A DNA stretch of 64,000 bases, from NCBI GenBank assembly GCA_964023205.1, contig OZ026833.1, positions 29,848,830 through 29,912,829 on the forward strand, given 5' to 3'. Positions 60,701-63,680 of the stretch are shown here, in pieces. Within the stretch, counting starts at the first letter, position 1, and each line of letters begins with the position of its first letter. A model generated the notes under the pieces. That model did no database searches. It was not told the DNA's origin and saw only the letters and a list, made by a program, of their open reading frames with translations. The position numbers were made by a program, and so were the translations under genes. Source of the DNA: Lutraria lutraria. Taxonomy: Eukaryota; Mollusca; Bivalvia; Venerida; Mactridae.

Positions 60701-63680
60701 ACGTTCCATAGTCCATGTTGTCAACATTTCTACTGAAATCCCATTTAAGTAAAATTGATATAATTTTAACAAAAATAAAACACTTTTTAATGACAGACTG
60801 TGGTGATACAACTGAAGTCATGAAATTATCAATTTATTTCAATTCATTTGCTAATACATTGTACTTTTAACAAAAATTACTTTTACAGCAATTTTCAAAC
60901 ATACCCATAAGAAACTGACAAACATCAATCAATTCACACGACTATACAGAAACATTTTATATCGATATTGTGATCAGGGGTCATCTTTGACCTAATTCAC
61001 AATTTTATGTATTGTTATATAATTGATGTTCTGAATAAATCTTGAAATCTTGAAATCAATCAATTCACAGAAAATAATTAAATGATACAATGAATTTTAT
61101 CTCCTACAAAATTAGCATAAAAACGTACCTGGTCCTTGGTTTAGGTCTGCGGAATTCCTGCAAGGTGCTAGACAACTGAGTTGTTCCCCTTGTCAACATA
61201 CCATGTAAAACCACAGGGTGTTGTGGTATATCAACTTCTATCTCTCCTATAGATACTAAGGCAGAGTTGTGGCCCTTGCCTCTTCTTTTTACAGTTGTAT
61301 GAAGTGCTTGAGATCGACCGACATTTACAGTCACAACAGTCCTAAGTGAGAAAAAATTTCATTGTAAAATAATTCAGCTTAGATATGTAACCATTACATC
61401 ACAGGTGTTTTGCACGTTTTTATAGTTAGATATGTATAATATAATAGTTTGGTTTATCTCGAAATATTCGTTATTTACTTCAAGCGAGAAGGCATAAGTG
61501 AGCGTGCGGTGAAAGTTCAGATTTGCGAGTTATCTACCTTTCTATTATATTATACATATCTAACAGTTGGGCCAATACAAAAACGTGCCAAACACCTGTG
61601 CATTACATTATACATGTATCTACAAAACAAGTAATTACAAGCAATTTGAACAGTTCAGTGATAGTTTCATTAAAAGCTTTATACATTTCACAACATCAAT
61701 TCTAAACTTCAATTCATTTCTCAAATAGTAAATGTTTGGACAACAACATAAAACTTGCACTCATTACTTTACGCCACAATGTATAGGCCTAGAAGCCATA
61801 AAAGTGGATTATGCATATAATATTGCAAAACTGCTCATTGTGCTTTAACTGATACTAGATAATGAATGTGTAAAAATATTCACAAGAGCCAGATAAAAGA
61901 TGTAGAACTATGTTATATGTAACACTTACTGTAAACTAGGACCTTCTAGTAAGACAAGCATTGTGTGTCCTACATGAGCAGTAAATGATGATTCTGAGGA
62001 TTTTCTCTGCAGAAAACCTTTTACTTTCTCTTTTACAGTACAGGTAGCATGAACATTTCTCATCTCAGCTTCAAGTTTTAATCCACTGAGAACGGCTAGA
62101 ATTTTCACTTTCTCCACTTTGGCAATACCAAATACAACCAGTGGAATACTGTCACCAATGTATATACCTGGAAGATTGTAAAAGAAAAAGTTGAAAAGAG
62201 ATCTACAGACATTTTGTTTAATAATTGAACTAACAGTAACCTTCTCCACATTAGGCTAGAGAAAAATCCATATTCAAAAAGGTAAATGCATTGAAGGAAA
62301 CAACAATATTTTGGCATCACTGCAATTTTTTTCTTTTTGGCTCAGGGTATACTTTCACCATACCCCTAGCCATTCAATATAACTGATCTTATAACATCAT
62401 ATTAGAAACATAAACAAGAGGGCCAAGATGGCCCTATATCGCTCACATGACAATCACTGTTCACTCATTAAAACATTGTTTTGAACCGGTGACCTAGTTT
62501 TTGACCCCAGACGACCTATGTTCGAATTTGTCTTACATATCATTAAGACAAACAGTCTGACTAGGTTTGGTGAAGATACGATCAAAATTTGACATCTACA
62601 GTGTTAATAAGGTTTTCCTAAGATTTGACCTTGTGACCTGGTTTTTGACCCTAGGTGACCCATATTTGAACTTGTCCTTAATATCATTAAGGCAAACAAT
62701 CTGACAAGGTTTGGCCAAGATCCAACCAAAACCATGACATTTAGAGCTTTTACAAGATTTTTACCTAATATTTGACATTGTGACCCAGTTTATGAACCCA
62801 GCTGACCCATGTTCATCCTTGACCCACATATCATTGAGGCAAACATTTTGACAAGGTTTGGTGAAGATCCAATTAAAACTGTGACATCTACAGTGTTAAC
62901 AATGTTTTCCTAAGATTTGACCTGGTGACCTAGTTATTGACCCCAGATGACCCATATTTATACTTGACCGTTATATCATTAAAACAAACGATTTGACAAA
63001 GTTTGGTGAAGATCCAATAATAACTGTGAAATCTACAGTGTTAACATGGTTTTTCATAAGATTTGACCTAGCGACCTAGTTTTTGACCCAAGATGACCCA
63101 TGTTCGAACTCGTCCAAGATATTATGAAGGCAAACATTCTGACAAGGTTTCATGATCATCCAATCAAAACAGTGACTTCTAGAGTGTTCACAAAGTTTTT
63201 CAGCAATTTGCCCTAGTGACCTAATTTTACTACAGAAATTACCCATTTTCAAACTTGACCTACATATTATTAAAATAAACATTCTGACAAAGTTTCATGA
63301 AGATAAATTCAAAACAGTGATTTCTAAAGTGTTCACAAGGTTTTCCCTTATTTGGCCCTGGTGACCTAGTTTTTGACCCCAAATGGCCCAATATCGAACT
63401 CGTCCGAGATTTTGTTGATATTAACGTTCTGACCCAGTTTTGCTAAAATTGAGCCAAAAATGTGGCCCCTAGTGTGGTCACAACAAAAAGTTTGACGACG
63501 CACGACACCGGACGCCGGACGGAGAGTGATGCTAATAGCTCACTTTGTCACTTTGTGACATGTGAGCTAAAAAAACATTAAAATATTCCCAATACTCACT
63601 TTGTTTGAATCTAGTTCGACTGAATGTAGATCTAGCTAATGGTGTATTCTCATATTCACCACTACTGCTGGTCCCTGTGC
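9490..63680 (-). CDS. BLTP1: BLTP1 (KIAA1109/tweek), 3' part, 41 exons
   Basis: BLTP1 is a very large rod-like protein with a hydrophobic groove that moves phospholipids between membranes, anchored at the ER and acting at contact sites; relatives are Drosophila tweek, worm lpd-3 and yeast Csf1. Forty-one exons (listed separately) join in phase at every junction and give about 2,170 residues, roughly the C-terminal 43% of a ~5,000-residue family protein. Diagnostic stretches include FKYDMRRLSEILSFPKAWYR, WQTLVLYAVNLKQLNV, NFRSKSWALF, LQLTVDDIGLCLPIT and DPVGVDYILQKLGF next to the C-terminus. The last ~650 residues (exons 32-41) correspond to the fragile-site-associated C-terminal family (FSA_C). 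The 5' half lies past position 64000. Introns range from 115 bases to 10.1 kb and carry most of the repeats in the window. Confidence 0.95.
9803..9915. mobile_element. Fragment of a Pearl-like dispersed element
   Basis: 'aaacacatatgccccagagg' and a short (CAGA)n/(ACAG)n run resemble the ends of the elements at 16385 and 35010. Only a piece is present. Confidence 0.4.
10120..10196. mobile_element. MITE fragment, CAGTACAACCTCT-type
   Basis: 'gacctctctagagcaaca' and 'tgttgctctgtagaggttgt' form inverted ends around a short centre, like the element at 5688-5937. Confidence 0.6.
10227..10374 (-). CDS. BLTP1: BLTP1 exon 40
   Basis: The donor is GTAGAC and the acceptor aattcag. A serine-rich linker (SRSSVSGSSTKSSKS) is followed by the conserved DWREYECKTWHLEPTVR. 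Confidence 0.93.
10830..10958 (-). CDS. BLTP1: BLTP1 exon 39
   Basis: The donor is GTTTGC and the acceptor cattttag. Encodes VTEFEDHIYVAMDAEVFLFV, one of the best conserved C-terminal segments. Confidence 0.94.
11296..11597. repeat. 30-bp minisatellite in BLTP1 intron 38
   Basis: About ten copies of a 30-bp unit containing aaatcaataattttaaatag, nearly identical in the middle and worn at both ends. It lies 84 bases from exon 38. The long open frames here arise from the in-frame repeat and are not genes. Confidence 0.95.
11681..11854 (-). CDS. BLTP1: BLTP1 exon 38
   Basis: The donor is GTATGT and the acceptor atattttcag. Encodes a PRMQRAGSESPSDFRKRK linker and SEMIFALPSLQLQLRTKHL. Confidence 0.93.
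12100..12270 (-). CDS. BLTP1: BLTP1 exon 37
   Basis: The donor is GTTTGT and the acceptor ccctgcag. Encodes DLTFYVGHNLTSHQES and the VQEWFHYAF segment. Confidence 0.93.
12555..12791 (-). mobile_element. tRNA-derived SINE, family A
   Basis: On the - strand the right end forms a tRNA-like head: A-box-like tggtcgagtggttaagg and B-box-like gggttcgagcc, with a Leu/Ser-type long variable region between them. The body ends in 'gggcgtaaaactca'. Two other copies lie at 28531 and 48727, in the same orientation. Confidence 0.85.
12921..13175 (-). CDS. BLTP1: BLTP1 exon 36
   Basis: The donor is GTATGT and the acceptor tatttttctag. Encodes ELRHHRHWQKALKNITGC and NFRSKSWALFTMSEPYICFA. Confidence 0.95.
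13425..13698 (-). mobile_element. tRNA-derived SINE, family B
   Basis: On the - strand the right end reads like a tRNA: an A-box-like agctcagtggtttgagca and a B-box-like cagttcgaaccctgg. The body ends in 'gaaaatggcattaaa'. The better preserved copy is at 58621-58905, same orientation. Confidence 0.85.
13699..14276. other. Intron 35 remainder, with poly(C) tract
   Basis: AT-rich intron sequence with a 15-base C run at 14044-14058 and no exon signal. Confidence 0.5.
14277..14500 (-). CDS. BLTP1: BLTP1 exon 35
   Basis: The donor is GTAAGA and the acceptor tgtattacag. Encodes HGDLRWDKFHTLISRSTTPD, closely matching the family. Confidence 0.95.
14955..15156 (-). CDS. BLTP1: BLTP1 exon 34
   Basis: The donor is GTAAGT and the acceptor atattgtag. 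Encodes RVDYMGSSVLMTRLSDMNL. Confidence 0.94.
15646..15686. repeat. (GACT)n microsatellite
   Basis: About nine perfect tetranucleotide copies, in intron 33. Confidence 0.95.
15905..16062 (-). CDS. BLTP1: BLTP1 exon 33
   Basis: The donor is GTGAGT and the acceptor atgctacag. Encodes GRLSIGSTGHKDLRISAGLG. Confidence 0.94.
16385..17757. mobile_element. Pearl-like element with tandem core
   Basis: Seven tandem monomers of 150-168 bp, each with 'aaagggctataactcagtga', occupy about 16500-17640. The monomers near the right are most alike. A GACC/CGGC tetranucleotide run follows at 17658-17703, then a unique tail ending tctgggggtataat. The left end carries 'gaatgcccccagatg', partly inverted relative to the right end. 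A ~160-bp tandem core beside a tetranucleotide microsatellite is the plan described for the bivalve Pearl elements, thought to be non-autonomous Helitron relatives; the family assignment is inference. Confidence 0.7.
17922..18073. mobile_element. MITE, CAGTCAAACC-type
   Basis: Left end acagtcaaatctctg, right end cacgggtttgattgta, and interior 'ggcctatattcgggggt' as in the copies at 8018 and 47471. Confidence 0.75.
18110..18665. other. Intron 32, GC-richer unclassified block
   Basis: This stretch contains 'aaaatggcggcc' and a C/G-rich 'aagcccgggacccgc' segment unlike the surrounding intron. It is probably repeat-derived, but I could not define ends. Confidence 0.3.
18704..18968 (-). CDS. BLTP1: BLTP1 exon 32
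   Basis: The donor is GTAAGT and the acceptor tttatcacag. A Ser/Thr/Pro-rich linker leads into WQTLVLYAVNLKQLNVNVNM, the start of the most conserved C-terminal part. Confidence 0.95.
18969..19806. other. Intron 31, left part
   Basis: Plain AT-rich intron sequence; nothing recognisable. Confidence 0.4.
19807..19973. mobile_element. Hairpin MITE, ~167 bp
   Basis: Almost the whole element is one inverted repeat: the inner arms (about 41 bp each, from accatatt to the central attttatt) differ at two positions, and the outer arms continue through gccacaggta/tacctgtggc. It would fold into a single long hairpin. Confidence 0.85.
20256..20339. mobile_element. Small hairpin MITE, 'TCGAGGG' type
   Basis: The arms tatcgagggttcaacgca and tgcgctaagcccccgata are inverted repeats around a short centre. 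A second copy of the same family is at 30742-30824. Confidence 0.75.
20423..20656 (-). CDS. BLTP1: BLTP1 exon 31
   Basis: The donor is GTGTGT and the acceptor ttgatttcag. Encodes a Ser/Pro-rich, probably disordered linker with LNDLNFVQGHQRSG. Phase and neighbours support it, though this part is poorly conserved. Confidence 0.88.
20657..21440. other. Intron sequence, no feature
   Basis: I see nothing supportable here beyond scattered G/C-rich phrases (20880-20920). Confidence 0.35.
21449..21630. repeat. 90-bp tandem duplication
   Basis: Two consecutive ~90-bp copies, from ataatccttcagtttccaaa to ccgggtaattc, differing at only two positions. The near identity indicates a recent duplication. 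Confidence 0.92.
21631..23206. other. Intron 30, AT-rich
   Basis: No exon-like segment. A short inverted repeat (agaccagtct near 22369 and agactggtct near 22433) may be a worn MITE. The open frame at 22395-22601 lacks splice signals and similarity. Confidence 0.35.
23207..23230 (-). CDS. BLTP1: BLTP1 exon 30, 24-nt microexon
   Basis: A 24-base segment flanked by a good donor (GTAAAA) and an acceptor (ctaactatatcag, with a branch-like ctaac). It keeps the phase of its neighbours and would insert the basic residues KKRRHKR between ...EDEG and DSSSL. Skipping it also keeps the frame, so it is probably an optional exon. This call rests on splice signals and phase only. Confidence 0.6.
23836..23986. 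mobile_element. MITE, CAGTCAAACC-type, right end short
   Basis: Left end tacagtcgaacctgtg and interior 'aataaaggcc' phrases as in the other copies. The right inverted end stops at ttgttaacagg. Confidence 0.7.
24084..24227 (-). CDS. BLTP1: BLTP1 exon 29
   Basis: The donor is GTAGAC and the acceptor ctaattttag. Encodes FKYDMRRLSEILSFPKAWYR and ARRLFLGDES, a hallmark of the family. Confidence 0.96.
24344..24988. mobile_element. TIR element, ~645 bp, TA-flanked
   Basis: The left end cagtcgaaactcattatatc and the right end gatataacgagttttgactg are inverted repeats, each next to TA. Repeated 'atatcgaa' phrases fill both subterminal zones. Fits a non-autonomous Tc1/mariner-type element. Confidence 0.85.
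25147..25370 (+). mobile_element. tRNA-derived SINE, family C
   Basis: The left end reads ggcctctgtgggcaagtggttatg, an A-box-like tRNA head, followed by a body shared in inverse orientation with 57733-58055. The B box is worn. Confidence 0.65.
25340..25487 (-). pseudogene. Duplicated 3' part of exon 28 with donor site
   Basis: Bases 25431-25487 closely match 25574-25628, which is the last ~48 bases of exon 28 plus its GTAAGTA donor, and the preceding intron bases also match (cattcattgtttgata against cattcactgtttgata). This is a local tandem duplication of about 143 bp. The copy keeps a donor-like site but has no matching acceptor, so I treat it as a non-functional exon fragment. Confidence 0.75.
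25581..25739 (-). CDS. BLTP1: BLTP1 exon 28
   Basis: The donor is GTAAGT and the acceptor ctatcattcag. Encodes DSLSLNLEYVTLNIARSRK and the KMDKSTSEKCNIVRFS end. Confidence 0.93.
25740..26429. other. Intron 27, right of exon 28
   Basis: AT-rich intron; nothing recognisable. Confidence 0.35.
26430..26876. mobile_element. MITE with ~90-bp inverted repeats
   Basis: The left arm begins aggtccacaaatgatg and runs to about 26522; the right arm ends catcatttgtggacc. The arms share ctcgtcactgatctta and agcctactatatgtctata in inverted order, around a ~260-bp centre. Confidence 0.88.
26964..27170 (-). CDS. BLTP1: BLTP1 exon 27
   Basis: The donor is GTAAGA and the acceptor gttttgttttag. Encodes SVTGCLKDFSLYIFHPYGGG after a basic, serine-rich linker. 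Confidence 0.95.
27375..27551. mobile_element. MITE, CAGTACAACCTCT-type
   Basis: Ends tacagtaagacctctccaga and ctatagagtttgtactgta are inverted, with TA at both edges. The interior matches 5688-5937 in reverse orientation. Confidence 0.82.
27624..27714 (-). CDS. BLTP1: BLTP1 exon 26
   Basis: The donor is GTAAGT and the acceptor tatgttaacag. Encodes VPSLEFVFSTKRSDVES. Confidence 0.93.
28083..28261 (-). CDS. BLTP1: BLTP1 exon 25
   Basis: The donor is GTTTAT and the acceptor atatttacag. Encodes SFPVDVIVFIRVEPSIIRFN and ESRVECLLQ. Confidence 0.95.
28531..28734 (-). mobile_element. tRNA-derived SINE, family A
   Basis: Same head (gcctt ggtggtcgagtggtc on the - strand) and body as 12555-12791; the outermost body end is missing. 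Confidence 0.82.
28844..28931 (-). CDS. BLTP1: BLTP1 exon 24
   Basis: The donor is GTAGAA and the acceptor cattgttacag. Encodes ISPCLLDYLEQALEPIPIS. Confidence 0.95.
29331..29510 (-). CDS. BLTP1: BLTP1 exon 23
   Basis: The donor is GTTAGT and the acceptor ttgtaaatag. Encodes VHYNSKTDHW, a linker, and ANLYTWLSLQSLPE. Confidence 0.94.
29511..30313. other. Intron 22, AT-rich
   Basis: No repeat or exon signal that I can support. Confidence 0.4.
30314..30467 (-). CDS. BLTP1: BLTP1 exon 22
   Basis: The donor is GTGAGA and the acceptor tttgatgcag. Encodes a basic linker and KTVFFLPGVDVK. Confidence 0.94.
30742..30824. mobile_element. Small hairpin MITE, 'TCGAGGG' type
   Basis: Arms ttcgagggctcagcgcaaca and tgttgcgttgaaccctcaa around a short centre; same family as 20256-20339. 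Confidence 0.75.
30972..31151 (-). CDS. BLTP1: BLTP1 exon 21
   Basis: The donor is GTTTGT and the acceptor ttatttatag. Encodes VDFELDIKVFIDSGKCVLHP. Confidence 0.95.
31273..31495. mobile_element. Pearl-like fragment
   Basis: Contains 'ggatgtcccctcatgacctt', a short ACGGACGGACCGACC run and an end cttaaaagggggcataata. The same end type occurs at 17757 and 35305. Only one core monomer is visible. Confidence 0.55.
31694..31904. mobile_element. MITE, 'TTTTCGTGG' type
   Basis: The right end ttaatgattccacagta pairs with the worn left end tactgta. The two halves carry ttttcgttggg and aatcccca phrases in inverted order. An opposite-orientation copy lies at 41735-41943. Confidence 0.8.
31915..32103 (-). 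CDS. BLTP1: BLTP1 exon 20
   Basis: The donor is GTTTGT and the acceptor gacttatag. Encodes a Ser/Thr/Glu-rich, probably disordered segment with TESSGSDEELQKE. Phase and splice sites are good; conservation is low. Confidence 0.87.
32185..32662. mobile_element. MITE (CAGTCAAACC-type) interrupted by another
   Basis: Outer ends cagccaaacctgtgtt and gacaggtttgactgta belong to the family at 8018. It is split at a TA by the element at 32220-32515; removing that insert restores the family's usual order. Confidence 0.85.
32220..32515. mobile_element. Nested TIR element with TA duplication
   Basis: Left end catagttcccacatctacaa and right end ttgtagttgtgggaactatg are inverted, flanked by TA on both sides, and the inner parts (tttacctcccttg) also pair. 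The element sits inside an older MITE. Confidence 0.88.
33086..33214 (-). CDS. BLTP1: BLTP1 exon 19
   Basis: The donor is GTATGT and the acceptor tttattttag. Encodes FLNPDRLFTRGVSD and VQFGETVSSTYTPPL. Confidence 0.9.
33215..34203. other. Intron 18, right part
   Basis: AT-rich; no supported exon, RNA or repeat. Confidence 0.4.
34204..34675. repeat. 25-bp minisatellite
   Basis: About 19 copies of a 25-bp unit (catacaagatcattcataca acagt). Variant bases (atgatc, agacc) cluster in adjacent units, as expected for local duplication. The + strand stays open because three units make 25 codons; it is not a gene. Confidence 0.96.
35010..35305. mobile_element. Pearl-like element, short form
   Basis: The head 'tgtgtccagaggacacagat' is present twice in tandem, followed by one 'ggctataactcctgtaaaaa' core monomer, a 'ggatggacaggcagg' remnant of the tetranucleotide run and the end ggtgggggcataa. 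Confidence 0.65.
35306..36101. other. Intron 18, left part
   Basis: AT-rich; nothing recognisable. Confidence 0.4.
36102..36199 (-). CDS. BLTP1: BLTP1 exon 18
   Basis: The donor is GTAATA and the acceptor aattttgcag. Encodes DKLGIGSTPAHIRSRSYGG. Confidence 0.92.
36352..36475 (-). CDS. BLTP1: BLTP1 exon 17
   Basis: The donor is GTTTGG and the acceptor ttttcttacag. Encodes LGASQTTIESETRKLEELK and FNDFRREVLGRIKKQSDK, likely helical. Confidence 0.93.
36967..37112 (-). CDS. BLTP1: BLTP1 exon 16
   Basis: The donor is GTAAGT. Two in-frame acceptors lie six bases apart (ccatag before 37112, caacag before 37106), differing by two glutamines. The exon encodes ARRASVVAESLPKFVFDIS and EMNEQAKIVQDL. 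Confidence 0.9.
37113..37657. other. Intron 15
   Basis: No exon or repeat. The open frames on the + strand here (37276-37518 and 37508-37693) show no similarity or splice context. Confidence 0.4.
37658..37863 (-). CDS. BLTP1: BLTP1 exon 15
   Basis: The donor is GTTAGT and the acceptor attactaatag. Encodes GIDVHLDTNLGKRLSALGNT, LTGEEDEE and an acidic stretch. Confidence 0.95.
38383..38644 (-). CDS. BLTP1: BLTP1 exon 14
   Basis: The donor is GTAATG and the acceptor tttcatcag. Encodes GSLVSKGKFTGFCLRIAED and MNACVVPEGTYEVCSQT. Confidence 0.96.
38972..40127. mobile_element. 1.16-kb tandem-core element, copy 1
   Basis: The head is aaacaagagggccaagatgg (self-complementary ggccaagatggcc). The core is a run of diverged ~145-bp monomers, each with a 'gacctagtttttgacccc' phrase and 'tgacaaggtttggtgaagat'. 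The tail has 'gacgacgcacgacgccggac' and ends in tagctcac...gtgagcta. It is nearly identical to 62412-63574 and in the same orientation. There is no protein-coding capacity. A non-autonomous transposon is the likely nature. Confidence 0.85.
40163..40377 (-). CDS. BLTP1: BLTP1 exon 13
   Basis: The donor is GTAAGT and the acceptor caatttgtag. Encodes VLVWLNYKNAYEYWTEQR and LFLQLTVDDIGLCLPITPF. The right end of the 39-kb element is only 35 bases from this exon. Confidence 0.96.
40436..40557. repeat. 63-bp tandem duplication
   Basis: Two adjacent copies of about 63 bp starting ctaattcaatttatctaata, with one or two differences. Confidence 0.92.
40640..40835 (-). mobile_element. SINE family C body, tRNA head missing
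   Basis: Contains 'catttggcattttttccagc', 'aaaaaccactgacattcctt' and 'aagctagccgggcaatttcc' in the order found in the copy at 57733-58055. This intact body is the reference that explains the satellite at 53990-56925. Confidence 0.75.
40897..40993 (-). CDS. BLTP1: BLTP1 exon 12
   Basis: The donor is GTAAAC and the acceptor atccttgtag. Encodes INLSRPIVLAQPLAFDK. Confidence 0.95.
41037..41445. mobile_element. Degenerate TIR element
   Basis: Inverted ends agggctcgac...actaac and gttagtgtcaagccct, with further paired phrases inside (ctacctattttct and aaaatgaggtag on the opposite strand). Ends are moderately diverged. Confidence 0.6.
41735..41943. mobile_element. MITE, 'TTTTCGTGG' type, opposite orientation
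   Basis: Left end tactgtagaatcattaattt and right end aaattaatgattccaca are inverted. It reads as the reverse complement of 31694-31904. Confidence 0.85.
42207..42290 (-). CDS. BLTP1: BLTP1 exon 11
   Basis: The donor is GTTAGT and the acceptor gtttttccag. Encodes PEFQTMAFFKTKISVRNALQ. Confidence 0.95.
43658..43900 (-). other. Unidentified 80-codon open frame in the TIR element
   Basis: Starts ATG GAG with a reasonable context (agtcaatgg) and encodes a soluble, charged peptide with EEALATAFEKMSSPENYSEK. The codon use looks less random than in nearby frames, and a GT donor-like site follows RNLLQD. I do not recognise it. It could be a piece of a transposase or a captured host exon, or chance. 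Confidence 0.25.
43930..45640 (+). pseudogene. Decayed non-LTR retrotransposon (RT region to 3' end)
   Basis: Broken reading frames show a reverse-transcriptase pattern: SGPDKVHYQLI near 44500, GVPQGCILLVTPFSIKI at 44751-44800 and a YVDG box at 44847-44858, where active enzymes have Y-x-DD. Several stops and frameshifts separate the pieces. The 3' end (tcgatgcgccgtaaaacagc) resembles Jockey-like LINE tails in molluscs. It was inserted inside the TIR element and is certainly inactive. Confidence 0.75.
46899..46972 (-). CDS. BLTP1: BLTP1 exon 10
   Basis: The donor is GTATGT and the acceptor tttattgcag. Encodes YEDDQKVFIKAQVDLSLSLG. Confidence 0.94.
47332..47446 (-). CDS. BLTP1: BLTP1 exon 9
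   Basis: The donor is GTGAGT and the acceptor aacattacag. Encodes GIQITATTPTASAVRLETEA and LEVSNRVQ. Confidence 0.96.
47471..47647. mobile_element. MITE, CAGTCAAACC-type
   Basis: Ends cagtaaaacctgtgtaca and aacacaggtttgacag are inverted, with TA beside the left end. Interior 'ggcctttatt' phrases as in the other copies. Confidence 0.82.
47648..48321. other. Intron 8, left part
   Basis: AT-rich; nothing supported. The + strand frame at 48112-48309 has no recognisable content. Confidence 0.4.
48322..48450 (-). CDS. BLTP1: BLTP1 exon 8
   Basis: The donor is GTAGGG and the acceptor atatatttcag. Encodes EVNELLQKVSGSDRPVPIW and HKQHILYSLHFRLK. Confidence 0.95.
48727..48962 (-). mobile_element. 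tRNA-derived SINE, family A
   Basis: Full-length copy matching 12555-12791, in intron 7, 44 bases from exon 7. The tRNA-like head lies at the right end, on the - strand. Confidence 0.85.
49007..49111 (-). CDS. BLTP1: BLTP1 exon 7
   Basis: The donor is GTGAAT and the acceptor ttttattacag. Encodes FEHSLTTDLLNHLVFVQKVF, one of the strongest matches in the gene. Confidence 0.97.
49163..49275. mobile_element. Truncated relative of the 50.4-kb element
   Basis: 'aatagctcaccagacaaagg' and 'tttttcctatataagccttt' match the head and first monomer of 50417-51698. Confidence 0.5.
49509..49643 (-). CDS. BLTP1: BLTP1 exon 6
   Basis: The donor is GTATTA and the acceptor cctattttag. Encodes SIDLPPIHVYADYRHYSA and ITEDLTEGLMLK. 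Confidence 0.94.
49644..50416. other. Intron 5, left end
   Basis: AT-rich with short A and C runs (50225-50240); no supported feature. Confidence 0.4.
50417..51698. mobile_element. 1.28-kb tandem-core element
   Basis: The head is aacaagagggccatgatggc. The core holds six monomers of ~160 bp with 'gaccctagggcaataatttg' and 'ttagctctaggccttgtgg'; alternate monomers share the longer and shorter forms of the 'ctatataaatcaagtgaccc' segment. The tail has 'cgtaacgacgcacgacgcac' and ends gctcacc...ggtgagctaaaa. It shares its plan with 38972-40127 but differs in core sequence. Confidence 0.83.
51699..53944. other. Intron 5, AT-rich middle
   Basis: I found no exon, RNA gene or clear repeat in 2.2 kb. 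The open frame at 53156-53440 (- strand) is a hydrophobic, low-complexity frame typical of AT-rich DNA. Confidence 0.4.
53945..53995 (-). mobile_element. SINE family C body, left flank of satellite
   Basis: 'catttggtgattttccagct' and what follows align with the SINE body at 40660-40740, immediately before the satellite begins. Confidence 0.7.
53990..56925. repeat. 40-bp satellite array inside a SINE
   Basis: More than 70 head-to-tail copies of a 40-bp unit (agaaccacagaccttcaata plus agctagctgtaaacctagcc). A 35-bp variant lacking five bases (aaaccagaacc) recurs eight times. Variant units (cctaaccag, gccaaaacc, ataacctag, gacattcaa, ctatacaga, gctgcaaac) come in the same order in several blocks, showing higher-order repeats of about 665 and 516 bp. 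No unit is coding. Confidence 0.97.
56926..56950 (-). mobile_element. SINE family C body, right flank of satellite
   Basis: After the last unit the sequence 'attatcacatatgaaatttg' matches 'cctcatacatgaaatttg' in the SINE at 40785-40800, so the SINE resumes. Confidence 0.6.
56951..57708. other. Intron 5, right of satellite
   Basis: AT-rich; nothing supported. Confidence 0.4.
57709..57732. repeat. Poly(G) tract, 24 bases
   Basis: An uninterrupted run of 24 G directly at the body end of the adjoining SINE. It could form a quadruplex, and its length is likely variable. Confidence 0.95.
57733..58055 (-). mobile_element. tRNA-derived SINE, family C, with head
   Basis: On the - strand the head reads gcctctgtggttgagtggtt (A box) and gtgggttcgcatcccaccc (B box), followed by the family body seen at 40640 and ending at the G tract, so the SINE strand would have a C tail. 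Confidence 0.82.
58056..58620. other. Intron 5 spacer
   Basis: AT-rich; no supported feature. Confidence 0.4.
58621..58905 (-). mobile_element. tRNA-derived SINE, family B
   Basis: The head on the - strand, ccggctagctcagtggttag (A box) and tgagttcaaaccccgg (B box), is an almost intact tRNA-like promoter. The body matches 13425-13698. Confidence 0.88.
58906..59743. other. Intron 5, right end
   Basis: AT-rich, with a G/C-rich phrase at 59080-59120; no supported feature. Confidence 0.4.
59744..59833 (-). CDS. BLTP1: BLTP1 exon 5
   Basis: The donor is GTGAGT and the acceptor tattatttcag. Encodes ITISGITVKKARFTLDLPR. The intron after it is the longest in the window, 10.1 kb. Confidence 0.95.
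59834..60530. other. Intron 4
   Basis: AT-rich; nothing recognisable. Confidence 0.4.
60531..60732 (-). CDS. BLTP1: BLTP1 exon 4
   Basis: The donor is GTTTGC and the acceptor atgggatttcag. Encodes VTLHIHLKAILQGITIGASL after a proline-rich linker. Confidence 0.95.
61129..61341 (-). CDS. BLTP1: BLTP1 exon 3
   Basis: The donor is GTACGT and the acceptor tctcacttag. Encodes EVDIPQHPVVLHGMLTRGTT and LSSTLQEFRRPKPRT. Confidence 0.96.
61400..61600. mobile_element. MITE with 8-bp target duplication
   Basis: Inverted ends cacaggtgttttgcacgttt and aaacgtgccaaacacctgtg; the arms continue through ttagatatgtataatataat. The perfect direct repeat CATTACAT flanks both sides. An 8-bp target duplication and short TIRs fit the hAT superfamily. 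Confidence 0.88.
61930..62167 (-). CDS. BLTP1: BLTP1 exon 2
   Basis: The donor is GTAAGT and the acceptor aatcttccag. Encodes IYIGDSIPLVVFGIAKVEK and HVGHTMLVLLEGPSLQ. Confidence 0.94.
62412..63574. mobile_element. 1.16-kb tandem-core element, copy 2
   Basis: Nearly identical over its full length to 38972-40127, with scattered substitutions and a few small indels (for example an extra 'gccggac' in the tail). Head, monomers and tail are as described there. It ends 25 bases from exon 1. Confidence 0.87.
63600..63680 (-). CDS. BLTP1: BLTP1 exon 1 of this window
   Basis: The donor is GTGAGT and the acceptor gttatttcag. Encodes EYENTPLARSTFSRTRFKQ, a serine/arginine-rich linker. It joins exon 2 in phase. 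Its first two bases complete a codon from an exon outside the window. Confidence 0.88.
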
